Of a stretch of DNA of 64,000 bases, positions 21,738-32,600 are shown piece by piece. The stretch is taken from positions 45,112,969 to 45,176,968 of the forward strand of contig NC_133538.1 in NCBI RefSeq assembly GCF_048544455.1. Direction: 5' to 3'. Source of the stretch: Silene latifolia (lineage: Eukaryota; Streptophyta; Magnoliopsida; Caryophyllales; Caryophyllaceae). Below the pieces are notes generated by a model. That model was given only the letters and a program-made list of their open reading frames with translations. It did not search any database and was not told the DNA's origin. A program made the position numbers and the translations under genes. Numbering within the stretch: the first letter of the stretch is position 1; each line of letters starts with the position of its first letter.

Positions 21738-22632
21738 TTTAACGAAATAGTCTTTGACTACTTATCCTTAAAATCTCCATGCAAAATATATAATACGACA
21801 TCTTAATTTGGTAAATTATGAAAACTTCTTTGTAAACAATGTCCTTCTTGTGGACTTGATACAATTGGTCTCTATCATCGATGTAAAATCTTAATCTCTC
21901 GGATGACGTTGTTCTTGAAACTACATAAAGCTGGCCATTAATAAAAATTGGTTTCGGCAGGGTAAATTTCAACATGATTTAGTAACTGTCCCAGCTCTTG
22001 TTTATTGTTATGGCGCAACATTAGAGTCGGCAAACAATGACACGACACGAAAACACGACAAGAATCCGACAGGAAATTAACGGGTTTGGGTTGACATTTA
22101 ACAACCCATTTATGCAAGTGGGTCGACACTAACACGACACGAGATTTAATTGGGTTAGGTTTGGGTTGAGCACTCTACACACGAACCCGACACAAATAAC
22201 TTATTTACTAAATTAATCCCTAATTTTCTTGATCCTCACATAAATATACTTACACTTTCCAAATATGACAAAACACGAAAACACGACACGAAATTCACGG
22301 GTTAGGGTTGAGCTTTGATGACCTATTAATGTAACTGGATCGACACGGACACGACACGAGATTTAATTGGGTCGGGTTTGGTTTGAAGAGTTCGTGACCC
22401 GTTTGAAAGTGACACCTGAACCGGACACGAGCTGATCTATTTGTCACGTCTACGTAGCATGACCTCAACGTATATATTGTCTCTACTTAAGAACGAAAAG
22501 AATCTTTGTATCTGAGGAAGTCATCACTATCCCCGGGTTCAATACCGTTTGCGACTTTGGAACCCGTAAGTATCTTCCCTTCTACTATGAATTTTCTTGG
22601 GCGATTGATAATAAGACAGGTCCCGTTAGGTA
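21738..22632 (-). pseudogene. Helitron helicase C-terminus, decayed (right arm)
   Basis: This is the mirror copy of the left-arm fragment, with the same helicase blocks on the minus strand and the same disabling changes. It therefore decayed before the arms were duplicated. Small differences (for example within the block ending at IVYKEVF) show the arms have since diverged slightly. Confidence 0.76.
22022..22452. mobile_element. hAT-like MITE inside the right-arm helicase
   Basis: Exact structural mirror of the left-arm insertion: 431 bp with flanking CGCAACAT (22014-22021) and CGTAGCAT (22453-22460). Its presence in both arms dates it before the inverted duplication. Confidence 0.78.
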
Positions 22633-24526
22633 ATCCTCTTACGGAGTTAATGTTCCTCTACAATTACGTAATCGGCATACCACATTTGGTAGAGCATATT
22701 ATTATGATGAGTTATATTAAAAAAAATCACGATGTATACACTCTCCCCTTCTTAAACTCTTCCACTTGGCTTCTTAGAGGTCAAACTTTTACAACTTTGA
22801 CCATTAATATGTCGAAATCATGATCAAACTTCCGCATTAACAATTGTGTAAAACCAATACGGAAGATCATTGCGAATGAAATGAAATGCATTTAGTGTGA
22901 AATTCCTAAAAGATAATGAATCTTACTCCCAAAGTCTACACGAACTAAAATACCCGACAAAATCTCGCATAATGAAAATAAAGCGATGCCTAAAAGTAAG
23001 GATGCCAAATGGGGGATATGACATGACAAATGTAGGCCTTCTCATACCCGTATTTAATAGAAAAATTATATGCCCCTACTTGTCGCAAGTAAAAATTTTC
23101 AAAAACATAACCGCTTCAACTTTGTCTATTCTATAACTTTCTCAATAATTATGATATTATTTTACCCTTATATAACACCCGTGGTTGGCACGATTTAAAA
23201 TTCAATTTGAGTCCAACACTTTATTTATATTCGCTACATCCAAGACGAATTCGATATAGATGGACACTTGTGATAGATTTTCCTTTTTGATCAAATTAAT
23301 TTACTTTTTTTCTTATTATAGAGCTAACAATAATTTTTATTCTTATGTAGAAAGCTAACATTTATTTTGAGCCAATTACTTATTTATTCCGTTCCTCATG
23401 ATTTTGGAGTATATATGTACCTTGTGTTACAATGCCTAATTGTTAATATTCATTTTGAACCAATAGCTATAATGGAGATTATAAAATTAAAAATGGAACT
23501 TAAGATCAACTACTAACAACAGGGTTAAAAATAAGTAAATATTGGCAAAAAAACATCAACAAGTAATTAATTAGATATGAGAAAGGTCGGGAGATTATGA
23601 AAAATCTCATATTTAGGTTTTATTTCAAAGAAATTAGTTACCTGTTTTTTTTTATTATTATTATTCATTCAATTTATAATATGAAATATATACAACTTAT
23701 TATGTTCTTTTATATCATTTTACTAAAAAACAGCTACATTTCGGTTAGTTTGCCAAATATTTTTGGCTTAACCAATTAAATTATCAGCTCTTAATTTTTA
23801 GTTACCTTTTAATCTACATTTTTAGGTTTCAGTTAACTTTTCAGTTAGTATGATAAATGAAATTTAAGATATAGTAGATTTAATTATATTTTACTCCCTT
23901 TTGAAATCCACATTCTAAAAATTACCCCCTTTTGAAATTTTTTGCTAAAATTACTCCCTTATGTTGCATTTTTCCTAAATTTGCTTCAAAACTTCAATTT
24001 AAGTTACTTATTTTGTCTGTTTTTGAACTCTCCCTCCATTTGTTTACATTGTTATACCTTTCAAAGTACATATTGGCTAAGGCTTAAAGGGAATAAGTTC
24101 AAAAACAGACGAAATAGGTCACTTAAATTGGAGTTTTGAAATAATTTTAAGAAAAAATGCAACTTGGAAGTAATTTTAGTAAAATATTTTAAAAGGGAGT
24201 AGTTTTTAAAATGTAAATTTCAAAAGGGAGTAAAATCTAATTAACTCGATATAGTATATGAATAATGTTTATATTATAATTAATATACCATATCATTAGT
24301 TACAATGTGTATTTTGAGTATCACCTACTTATATTAGAATAATCTGATTAAAATAAATTTAATCTACTTATATTAGGATGCTGACTTTATTAAAATATTA
24401 GGAAATCTACTTTTATTAGGATAATTTTATTAAATTTGTTTCGAAATCTACTCTTGTTAGAAATTCTAAAAAAGTTGGACTCTCTAATATTGCTTGAAAA
24501 GTTTCTGCTTTATATATATGTATTGA

Positions 24527-26847
24527 TTATAAATATACTATTAAAATCAACTCAAATACAATAACAACAGTATTTTTAAGATAACGTCTTCTTATATCCA
24601 CCCACCATTTATAAAACATAGAACAATACCATAATTCATGGTATGTTATTTATGAGTGAATTTTATCCCACCATTTTTAAAACATTGTGATTTAATTGAA
24701 TAATATTTCTACATTCCATTTTTGGTGTCCTACTTTCTATTTTGGGAAAGTTTTAAGAAATAAATGTAAAACTACTACTCTACCCCTTTATTTGGGAAGA
24801 AGAGGTACAATGTTATTTTGATGGAGGGACTTATAGTTTATGGGTAATAGTGGTAGTCCACAATTTTAGCATACCAAATTTAGAAATGAATAATTAATTT
24901 GGAATAAATTTTACAAAAAAGAGTATAATAAAAGTGGAATGGAGGAAGTAGCAAGAAAGACATACTAAGCTGATAATGAAACAATTCATGCGACTGCACA
25001 AGAAAGAGGACCAACGTGAATGACAAGTAGTTCCCTCCAAAGAGGTACATGGAGTACACTTGAAAGTTCATCTTTCTAACCACTAGCAAGTAGTTCGCTC
25101 CAAAGAGGTACATGGAGTACGCTTGAAAGTTCATCTTTCTAACCACCGCCCTAAATGATCACAAGCAACCTAACCAATACCCACTAAAAGAGAAGTAGCG
25201 CAAAAGGAGGCGGCAATAATGATCTTGTGCCATGGATAATTAGGAGAGCCTTAATAAATTCGATTGACAGGTGTCTAAGGGCGGCTTTCAAGAGCGTTGG
25301 CAAGAGACTATGAAGAGCAATGAAAATGAGTAATAAAGCCACTACGGGTCAAAGGAGTCTAACACTAAGTTACCAAAGCCACCAAATGAATAAGGAGAAA
25401 ATATGAAAGTAAATTAAGACGAGTTGGAGTGATTGAGGTTTTGAAAGAGTGTAAGCTGAAAGTCAAATTAAAGAAGAAGAAAGTAAACGGGAGCTGACAA
25501 GAACCCTACGTACATATTGTGAAGTGAAGGAACGTCTCACATTATGTGGATGGTACTTTTTAAGTGATGGTGACACATGCTGCAAGAAGGTGAAATAGGC
25601 AAACCCCCGGAGGAGAGGGTAACATTAGGTAGGAGTACATCCCACCTATAAAGTCACAAGAAAAGAGAAATATGGTGCTGGTACGAGTAGACCACAACCA
25701 CTTAAGGTTGCCAAAAAAATAAACGTAAGGTGAGTAGACCTGAAAAACGGGTCAGGTTCGAGTTGTTCGGGTCTGGCAGAATACGGGTTGGACTAGGTCG
25801 AGTCGGGTCATTTTGCGTTCAAGTTATTTTCGGGTATGTTGTTTTCAAATTAATTATTTGGAGAGAATGGTCAGTTTGCGATAATAAAAATTCGGGTCGG
25901 ATTAAATAGGGCGGACCAATTTAGGTTTTGGTCATATTTGGGTCCTAAATTCGGGTTCAGGTCGAGTTTTTTTGGACTGGGCCACTCGGGTCGGTTTAGT
26001 TTTGCTAGGTCTAATAATGAGGGTAAGAGCACTCTTTAGAATAAGAGAGGTCTAATGAGAAACTTTTGAAGGAGGGCAAGTTAAACGCATTGTCATAAAC
26101 GTTCTAAGAGCCATTGACTATAATGGAGGACATCAAACACGTGTTTAAGGTGGGGAGGAGAGGTCCAAAAAGAAAGGATCTAAGAAGTCCAAGGGTATAC
26201 AGTGTACCACATATATATTAGTCAATGTCAAACTTTAGTTACAAAAATGCAAAGAGAGAAAACGAGTACTGTGTACATATTGTATGTAAAACATGCAATG
26301 TTAAATTAATTAAAAATAAAGATGAATTGTCAATTTTTATTTTGTTTTATCAATAAAACCTCTCAAAACTACTATCTAAAGAGAAAAAAAGTGTTATCGA
26401 AATGTTAATTAGTTTACCTTATGAAATCATATGTTCAATCAATAATGATCGTTAATCAAATTATAAAGCAATAAAATTGTTCTACACTCTCTTTACACAA
26501 AAAAGACTAAAACGTCCATACACATTATAAATTTAGCCAATTATTTAGAATATGTGCAACGCACGGGCAATACAAGACATTAAAGTATTTATTTAGCTAT
26601 ACTTTGGAAAGTACTAATTGCAAATATATCAGTGAGTTGCACAATCTTAGGTACCGGTTAATTAATCCTACGATCAATTGTTTTTAATAAAATTAGTCTA
26701 GACCTAATCGAATTTAGAAGTAATACCTATAAGCTATCCTAATATCTAAGAAATAAAACATTTATTTAGTAATTCTTTCAGATATAAACATATATCAATA
26801 TACTAGACCTGAAACTTTAATGACTCATATCTCCATACATGCGCACG
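24527..26847. other. Decayed repeat-rich spacer, possibly the body of a third Helitron
   Basis: No gene recognised. It contains a 63-bp tandem duplication (25025-25150), a degenerate CGGGT-word tract (about 25740-26000) and a Helitron-like GTGCAACGCACGGGCA word near 26553 without a following CTAG. It may belong to the Helitron that ends at 27690, whose 5' end I could not place. Confidence 0.4.
25025..25150. repeat. 63-bp tandem duplication
   Basis: Two adjacent copies (25025-25087 and 25088-25150), each starting AAGTAGTTC and running through AAAGAGGTACATGGAGTAC, differing at about six positions. No coding function is apparent. Confidence 0.85.
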
Positions 26848-27100
26848 AGGATAGTGATGACTTCCTCGGATACAAAAATCTCTTTTATGCTTAAGCGGGA
26901 ACAATATCAATCGTGGTCCTGCTACGCCATGATGATAAATAAGAGTCAGGGCACTCACTTAATCATGTTGAAGTTTATCAGCCGAAACCAGATTTTAGTC
27001 ATGACTAGCTTTATGTAACAACGTCAAGAACAATATCATCGACAGATTAAAATTCTACATTGATAATAGGGAACTTCTTTACCCGGACCACAATTGATTA
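26848..27100 (+). pseudogene. Helitron helicase C-terminal remnant (third Helitron)
   Basis: The plus strand reads RIVMTSSDTKISFMLKREQ followed by SCYAMMINKSQG, the conserved end region of Helitron helicases (the SCYAMxINKSQGQ motif). The frame is lost a few codons later. It is related to, but clearly diverged from, the fragments in the palindrome, and lacks the hAT insertion. Confidence 0.72.
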
Positions 27101-27242
27101 AAGTTTTGTTGTTCCAATTTTCAACATAATTGAACTTTTTTTTAATCAATTTAGCTAACTTCTACATATTACCAAACTATGGCCATGTAAACCAATGTTT
27201 ACGTATAATTTGTTGTTCAAAAAATTATTAGGAGGTTCAACA

Positions 27243-27243
<1 letters not shown>

Positions 27244-27273
<30 letters not shown>
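27244..27273. repeat. (AT)n microsatellite
   Basis: About 30 bp of alternating AT. Confidence 0.9.
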
Positions 27274-27277
<4 letters not shown>

Positions 27278-27659
27278 AAAAATTTTCATTAAAATTAATC
27301 TTTTCATCAAATTAAATAATTTTCACTAAAGACTAAATTATAATATTTTAGTTAAAGTATAAATAATATAAAACTATAAACTATTAAATCTTTTATTGAT
27401 GCTATTATCTGAGAATTTCTTGACTAATACTATGTATAAACAAAATTATAAATAGTTTTGACTACTTTCATAACAAAAAAAAAAATTTGAGAGAGTGGAA
27501 TCATTATTATTTACAAGTTTAATTTTACTCAGTTTTCTTGAATACTTTTACAATTTAATTTTTTTCTGATATCAAAATATAATGACGTGAAATATGAAAA
27601 ATTAATGAGGTGTTAATTTAGCATGATTAAGTAATACAAAAATAAAAACTCTATAAACA

Positions 27660-27690
27660 CCGCGCATTCATTGCGCGGGATCTAAACTAG
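27660..27690 (+). terminator. 3' terminus of a third Helitron
   Basis: A hairpin CCGCGCA-TTCAT-TGCGCGG (27660-27678) is followed by GATCTAAACTAG and then T. This is the canonical Helitron 3' end (hairpin, about ten bases, CTRR, T-side target) and lies about 0.6 kb downstream of the helicase remnant on the same strand. Confidence 0.85.
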
Positions 27691-27989
27691 TTATATTTAT
27701 TTAATTAAAATAAAATAAAATTACGGTCGTCTTCTTGTCTCCAGCTCTCCAAGAGTCCAGTACAGCAATACTCAAGCTTCGTGCTTCCGCTATTCGTCTG
27801 ATTTCTTAGTCAGTTAGCCCATTAAATCATTAATCAAGGTGTTGTCACTCCATTATCTACTTTTCTATTTTTATGCCTTTCTTGTAATATGATCCATTAA
27901 TCCGATTCCTAGTGTTTGTATGTTTGATTTCTTAGTTGCATTGTATCTTGTTATTGTTGTACTGTTGTGTGCAATAATTGTGAAATTTG

Positions 27990-28951
27990 ATGTTGCCTAA
28001 AAAATATTTATCCGGAAGTGAAAAAAGGAAAAAGAGAAAACTTGTTGAAGAGTTGAATAAATCACAACAAGATGTTATTGACAAATTTCTTATTATAAAT
28101 GTGGTTGTGGTTCATGAAAATTTATGTGACCCAAATGAAAATTTAGGTGACGATATTGATGATAATAATTTAGGTGATGATGTTGATAATAATAATGAAA
28201 ATTTAGGCAATGAAAATTTAGATCAGCCAAGGCCAACAATTCCTACTAATAATGACATCGATGGAGAACAGACAATTCCTTCTATTGATATTTATAATCC
28301 TAGAAATCGGACTAATCTTGGTAATAAGATAAGAGACTCTATAATTAAAAAGCGGCCTTTAAGAGAATTGAATCTTGAATTTCCATGTGATGATAACAAT
28401 AGGTATTTTAAATATGCTTATTTTTCTAGAAAGTTGAATAATGGTGAGATTAGTGATACAAAATGGTTAATTTATTCTAAACATGCTAATAAAGTATTTT
28501 CTCTTTGTTGTAAGTTGTTCAAATCTATCAATAACAAAATTTTGTTAGCAAATGATGGTTTAAGTGACTGGAAACGTATTATTGACAAGCTCAAGCATCA
28601 TGAAAATAGTAATGAGTATATGAATAATATGTCTACTTAGAAAGAAACGAGAATAAGGCTAGATAAGAATGAAACAATTGATAAAAACTTGCTCGAAGCT
28701 AAAATTATATTAAAGATAAAGACCGATGGAGGCAAGTGTTAGTTAGAATATTTTCAGCTATAAAATGTCTTGTCACTCATAATTTGGCTTTAAGAGGATC
28801 AAATGAAAAACTATATCAATATAGAAATGGTAATTTCTTAGGATTGATTGAAATGATTGCGGAGTTTGATGTAATAATGCAAGACCATGTTAGACGCATT
28901 CAACATTGGGATTTTATCATCATTATCTTGGGCATAGAATTCAAAATGAAT
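27990..28951 (+). pseudogene. hAT-related ZMYM1-like (TTF zinc finger/DUF4371) transposase, truncated
   Basis: Starts MLPKKYLSGSEKRKKRK and has an Asn/Asp-rich linker. A TTF-type finger region follows (YFSRKLNNGE ... WLIYSKHANKVFSLCCKLF), then WKRIIDKLKHHENS. A TAG at 28638 replaces an expected Trp codon. After this, frameshifted segments continue the DUF4371 part ([10 protein letters not shown] ... [15 protein letters not shown] ... GHRIQNEL). The match ends abruptly at about 28951, where an Athila-type LTR begins, so the remaining catalytic part should lie beyond that element's far LTR, outside the window. Proteins of this family are domesticated or active hAT transposases; this copy is dead. 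Confidence 0.78.
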
Positions 28952-30472
28952 TGATGATTTTTGATATGTGTTTATTTGGTCATAATTCCCCCTTCTTTTC
29001 TATATATTTTGATCAATTTGAGACGGTTTTTATACCTATTACTTGCATTTTGTTTCCCTATTTCTCGTTCTATTAATTTGTATCTCATGTTGTAGGATTT
29101 GAGACGGAAAGGAAGAAATGGGAGAGAACTAGGTCGTTTTGAAGATTGCATAGGAAAGGAGAGGAGAAAAAGCTGAGAAGAGTGCCCCAGGCGGTTGACC
29201 GGCAGTCGGTAGCCAAGGGAAGAAAAGAAGCAGGGGACTCCCAACCAGGTAGAGCACCGGGCACCGGCAGCCCGGCTGTGCACACCTGATGACTTCAAAG
29301 ATTGAAGGAAAACTACAAAAGACTCCCAGACGGCCAGCCCACCGGCAGCCGGCCCACCGGCAGCCGGCCCACCGACTGGGAACATCTGATGACCAACAGG
29401 GATCTCCCAACCGGGTGGTCCACCGGCGGGCAGTCAGCCTGCTCAATCCCCTCGGCTGAATATTTCCTTCTTTTGTAATTTTTGACCTAAAATTTGGTAT
29501 AAACTATAAATACCCCCTCCCTAATTCATTTTAGACACAATACCCTAGATCTGAATTTTCTCCTAATTTTATGCAAGTTTTCTTAGTCCAAGTTTTAATC
29601 TTTCCCTAATTAAACCTTAATTACTTAGCAATTTATCCTAGATCTAGTTTAGTTGAATAGTTTACATTTGAGTATTTGGCTTGTAATAGAAGATTGTTGA
29701 AGAACTTTTTCCAATTATTAGTCAAAGACTCAATCTTTCCTCATTGTTGGTACAATTTCCTCTCTTTTTAGTTTAATTCTCAATTATTTACATTTCCATT
29801 TCCTTTTTAGTTGTTGTTCTAATTAGTATCATGTTTATTACCATGTTTGCATGTGTTTCTCCAATTGTTTATATTTGTCTATCAACTATGTGTGAGTAGA
29901 CCCTTTTAGGGTTTAGGAGGATCTTGAGTAGGCTTTGGGTGATGATTATGTGTAGTTGACATTTAGGTTTTGGGTAAAGATTTGGGTTTCACATGTATGC
30001 ACTTAAGGTATTTGATGAAATGTGTGAGTGAAAGCTCATTCCTTTTGTTGATTTTTGCTTGATGTTTCCTTACATGAAAGTGATAGGAGATGTTGATAAT
30101 GTATATGTGAAGGGTTTGAAGCAAAGTGAAGACTTTGTGGAGGATTCTTGGATGTTAAGAAATTGGCATCTAAACCTAGACCGAACCACTACCCAAGACC
30201 TAGTCAACCCAAATTTCTCACCCATCCTACTCGGTTGAGCTCAAAGACCTTAATTTTCCCTTAATAGATTACACATCCTTTGTTTGATTCGCTCTAGTTT
30301 ATCTTAGTTGTTAGTAAAAACCTCCACTTTTATTTACTTGGCTAAACTTCGACTTAAACGAATTAAGTACAACTCCACTCCATCCTCGTGGTTCGACCCC
30401 GATTATACTACTATAATTGGGAATTTTATAAATTATTTTTGATTTAGAATTAACGACTAAATCTAACCATCA
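28952..30472 (+). repeat. 5' LTR of Athila-type Ty3/gypsy retrotransposon
   Basis: The right edge is firm: ...AACCATCA ends three bases before the primer-binding site. The left edge is inferred at TGATGATTTTTG where the hAT transposase homology stops; TGAT/ATCA are complementary ends. About 1.5 kb, normal for Athila. A TATA box TATAAATA lies at 29505-29512. The region 29236-29450 holds GC-rich hairpin modules in an otherwise AT-rich LTR, and a hammerhead-like core at 29286-29311. Confidence 0.75.
29505..29512 (+). promoter_or_regulatory. TATA box of the Athila-type LTR
   Basis: TATAAATA followed by a C-rich stretch, in the sense orientation of the element and centrally placed in the LTR, consistent with the U3/R promoter. 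Confidence 0.6.
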
Positions 30473-30475
30473 AAA

Positions 30476-30493
30476 TGGCGCCGTTGTTGGGGA
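30476..30493 (+). promoter_or_regulatory. Primer-binding site, Athila type
   Basis: TGGCGCCGTTGTTGGGGA is the plant Athila/Tat-style primer-binding site (tRNA-Asp type), three bases inside the LTR end. It identifies the lineage and orientation of the element. Confidence 0.9.
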
Positions 30494-30652
30494 TGGCGTT
30501 AGATTGTACTTAGTTAGTTAAGAGCCTTAGCTTTAGTCTTTGTGTCTTTTGTTTGCTTATTTGAATAGTGCTTTGTTTCTTGTAAAGTGATTGTCTTATT
30601 GCTTATCCCTAGTGCCTAAAAACACTAGGAGACTAACGATTTATTAAAGTGT

Positions 30653-32600
30653 ATGCCTAGAGGAAACGGGAATTCTTTGCTTAATGACCTGGAACCGGAA
30701 AGACTTTTTCGAGCTCTACGGAGTAGGACTTTAGCAAGGGTTCGTATTACCTCTCAAACTTCTTCAAACCGAGCAACAACAATCAGCCAAACACACCTTG
30801 AAACCATTATACAAGAGAAAAAAATCGTCACCATTGATCCATTCGTAAAAATTCTTTTCCATAATCTCCAAATCCCAAATACACCACCTCAAACACCACC
30901 CAATACACCTCTTATAAATCCTAGAATGGCGGCTCTACGAGACCATAACCGACCAAACCACGATGACACTTCCGCTCCAATTAATTTCGGCACCTTAGTC
31001 CCCAACAATTTTGAAATATATCCCGCCCAAGTTGGTCTAATTGAGAAGGATAGCTTTGGTGGGCACATTGATGAGGATGCATATGCCCACCTTAGAAAGT
31101 TCAAGAGCAAGGTTGCAATGATGAAGCGCAATAGAGTGCCCGAAGATACTTTGAGATTGATGTTGTTCTCATTCTCTCTATGGGACAAAGCGGATAGTTG
31201 GCTAAACGTTCATGCACCAAACACATTCACAATGTGGGGCGCCTTAGCCAAGGCTTTCCTAGCTAAATACTACCCATCCTTCAAGACCGCTATACTCCGG
31301 AACGAGATAACTACTTTTCAACAAGAAGATGGAGAGTCTCTAGGGGAATCTTAGGATAGGTTTCAAGACCTCCTTACACGTTGTCCACATCATGGGATTT
31401 TAGCTTGGTACATCACCCAAACGTTCTTTCAAACATTACTATCAAGGACTAAAGAGATGGTGAATGTCTCCGCTGGGGGAGGATTCGATCATCTAGAAGA
31501 TGAAGAGGGTTCGACCCTTATCAAAAAAATGGTTGACTCGGAGTCTAACTATGGTCAAGATGTAACATGTTGAGAAGAAGTAGCCGCTATCCTCAAGAGA
31601 ACTCTTCTAGCTCAAATGCCGAAACCAATGCTAAAATTGATCTTCTCACGAAGAAAATTGAGCAAATGCAAAGGAATCAAGTGTACCAAGCTAGTGCCTC
31701 CCATGATCCACCAATGAAAGAGGTCATTCCTAATCAATCTTGTGAGGCATATGAGGGAGTAGGATATACTTTCCATGTGTGTGCCAATAATGCTTACAAT
31801 TTGGGGTATGATGAAAATGTCCAAGATGTCAACGCTTTTCAAAGCTACAACAACAACATCCGGGCAACCAAAGCAATTACAACTCAATTCCAACTTTTAT
31901 CATCCGGACATGAGGAATAGTCCACTCTTAAGCTACAAGAGCACGAATGTGTAAAATCCGCAACACATTCAACCACAAAACACCAACCCACCCGGGTTTT
32001 CTCAAACTAGGGGTGGAAATCAAAATCAAAAGAACAACTTCGGGAATCAAAACCAATTGTCAAACAACAAGCAAAACCAAAATTTTGGAAACCAACCTCA
32101 AGGGTATCAAGATTTTGGGGGAAACCAAGGGAATCAAAGCTTCTACCAAGGAAACCTAGGAAATCAAGCTAATCAAGGGTTTGGCCAAGGGTTTGGTTAT
32201 GGATTTTAAGAGCAAGGGTATAGCCAAGGGCAAGGCTCAAACTACAATAACCAAGGGCTTAGAGGAAATTATCAAGAAGAACACAACAACAACAATCAAG
32301 GCTCCAACAACCGATCCAACTATGGGTTCCCTCTACCTTTGACTAACCAACCATTCCAAGAGCCAACTATGGAATCTCAACTTAGTCAATTAATGAAAGT
32401 GGTGAAGAATATGCAAATATCACACCACCAAGAAATGAATAACTTAAAGAATGCCAACCACGAGAGATTAAGGACATAGAGGCCTGGATGGCATCCCAAG
32501 CATTATCCAACCCCATAAGACCCCCGAGAGGTTTCTTAGGGTAAGGGCAATCATCAAGAGACCTTGCAAAAGTTAAAGATGTGATGCAATTGAGGTGGAA
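30653..32600 (+). pseudogene. Athila-type gag, broken
   Basis: Begins MPRGNGNS. The gag core appears at about residues 115-230 with DTSAPINFG, NNFEIYPAQV, DEDAYAHLRKF, LMLFSFSLWDKADSWL, AFLAKYYP and ITTFQQEDGESLGES. A TAG at 31352 replaces the expected Trp of the SWDRFQ motif. Reading continues in frame to about 31569, then shifts. A later block has a CCHC-like C-x2-C pattern and an Asn/Gln/Gly-rich tail (about 31980-32330), typical of Athila gag. Several frames are needed, so no full protein can be made. Confidence 0.85.

Larger units (their letters stand above)
11445..24526. mobile_element. Palindromic (inverted-dimer) Helitron, both outer ends 5'-TC termini
   Basis: The left arm (11445-11826 plus 17934-21019) is the reverse complement of the right arm (21056-24526) at roughly 97-99% identity wherever I compared them. 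A 36-nt spacer at 21020-21055 separates the arms. Both outer ends begin TCAATACATATATATAAAGC on the inward-reading strand, a typical Helitron 5' terminus. The flanking bases are A (11444) and T (24527), the Helitron A|T target. Each arm carries a decayed Helitron helicase C-terminus, and each helicase carries the same hAT insertion. Helitron 3'-type ends, a hairpin followed by GCACGGGCACCTAG and then T, face outward at 21362 (+) and 20715 (-). The left arm is interrupted by a complete second Helitron (11827-17933). Confidence 0.85.

Noticed and set aside
11445-24526. Foldback or Mutator element with giant TIRs
   Set aside because: Ends are Helitron-type TC, flanks are A and T without a target duplication, and both arms hold Helitron helicase fragments.
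26545-26570. Helitron-like 3' word GTGCAACGCACGGGCA
   Set aside because: No CTRR follows within the usual distance, so it was not called a terminus.
11844-27678. CRISPR-like or phage-like inverted repeats
   Set aside because: GC-rich hairpins here are single Helitron terminators followed by CTAG, not arrays; the DNA is plant nuclear.
29236-29460. Complete hammerhead ribozyme (retrozyme)
   Set aside because: The core and stem II fit, but stems I and III could not be formed next to the core, and the LTR is an Athila-type LTR, so only a finding, not a feature, is reported.
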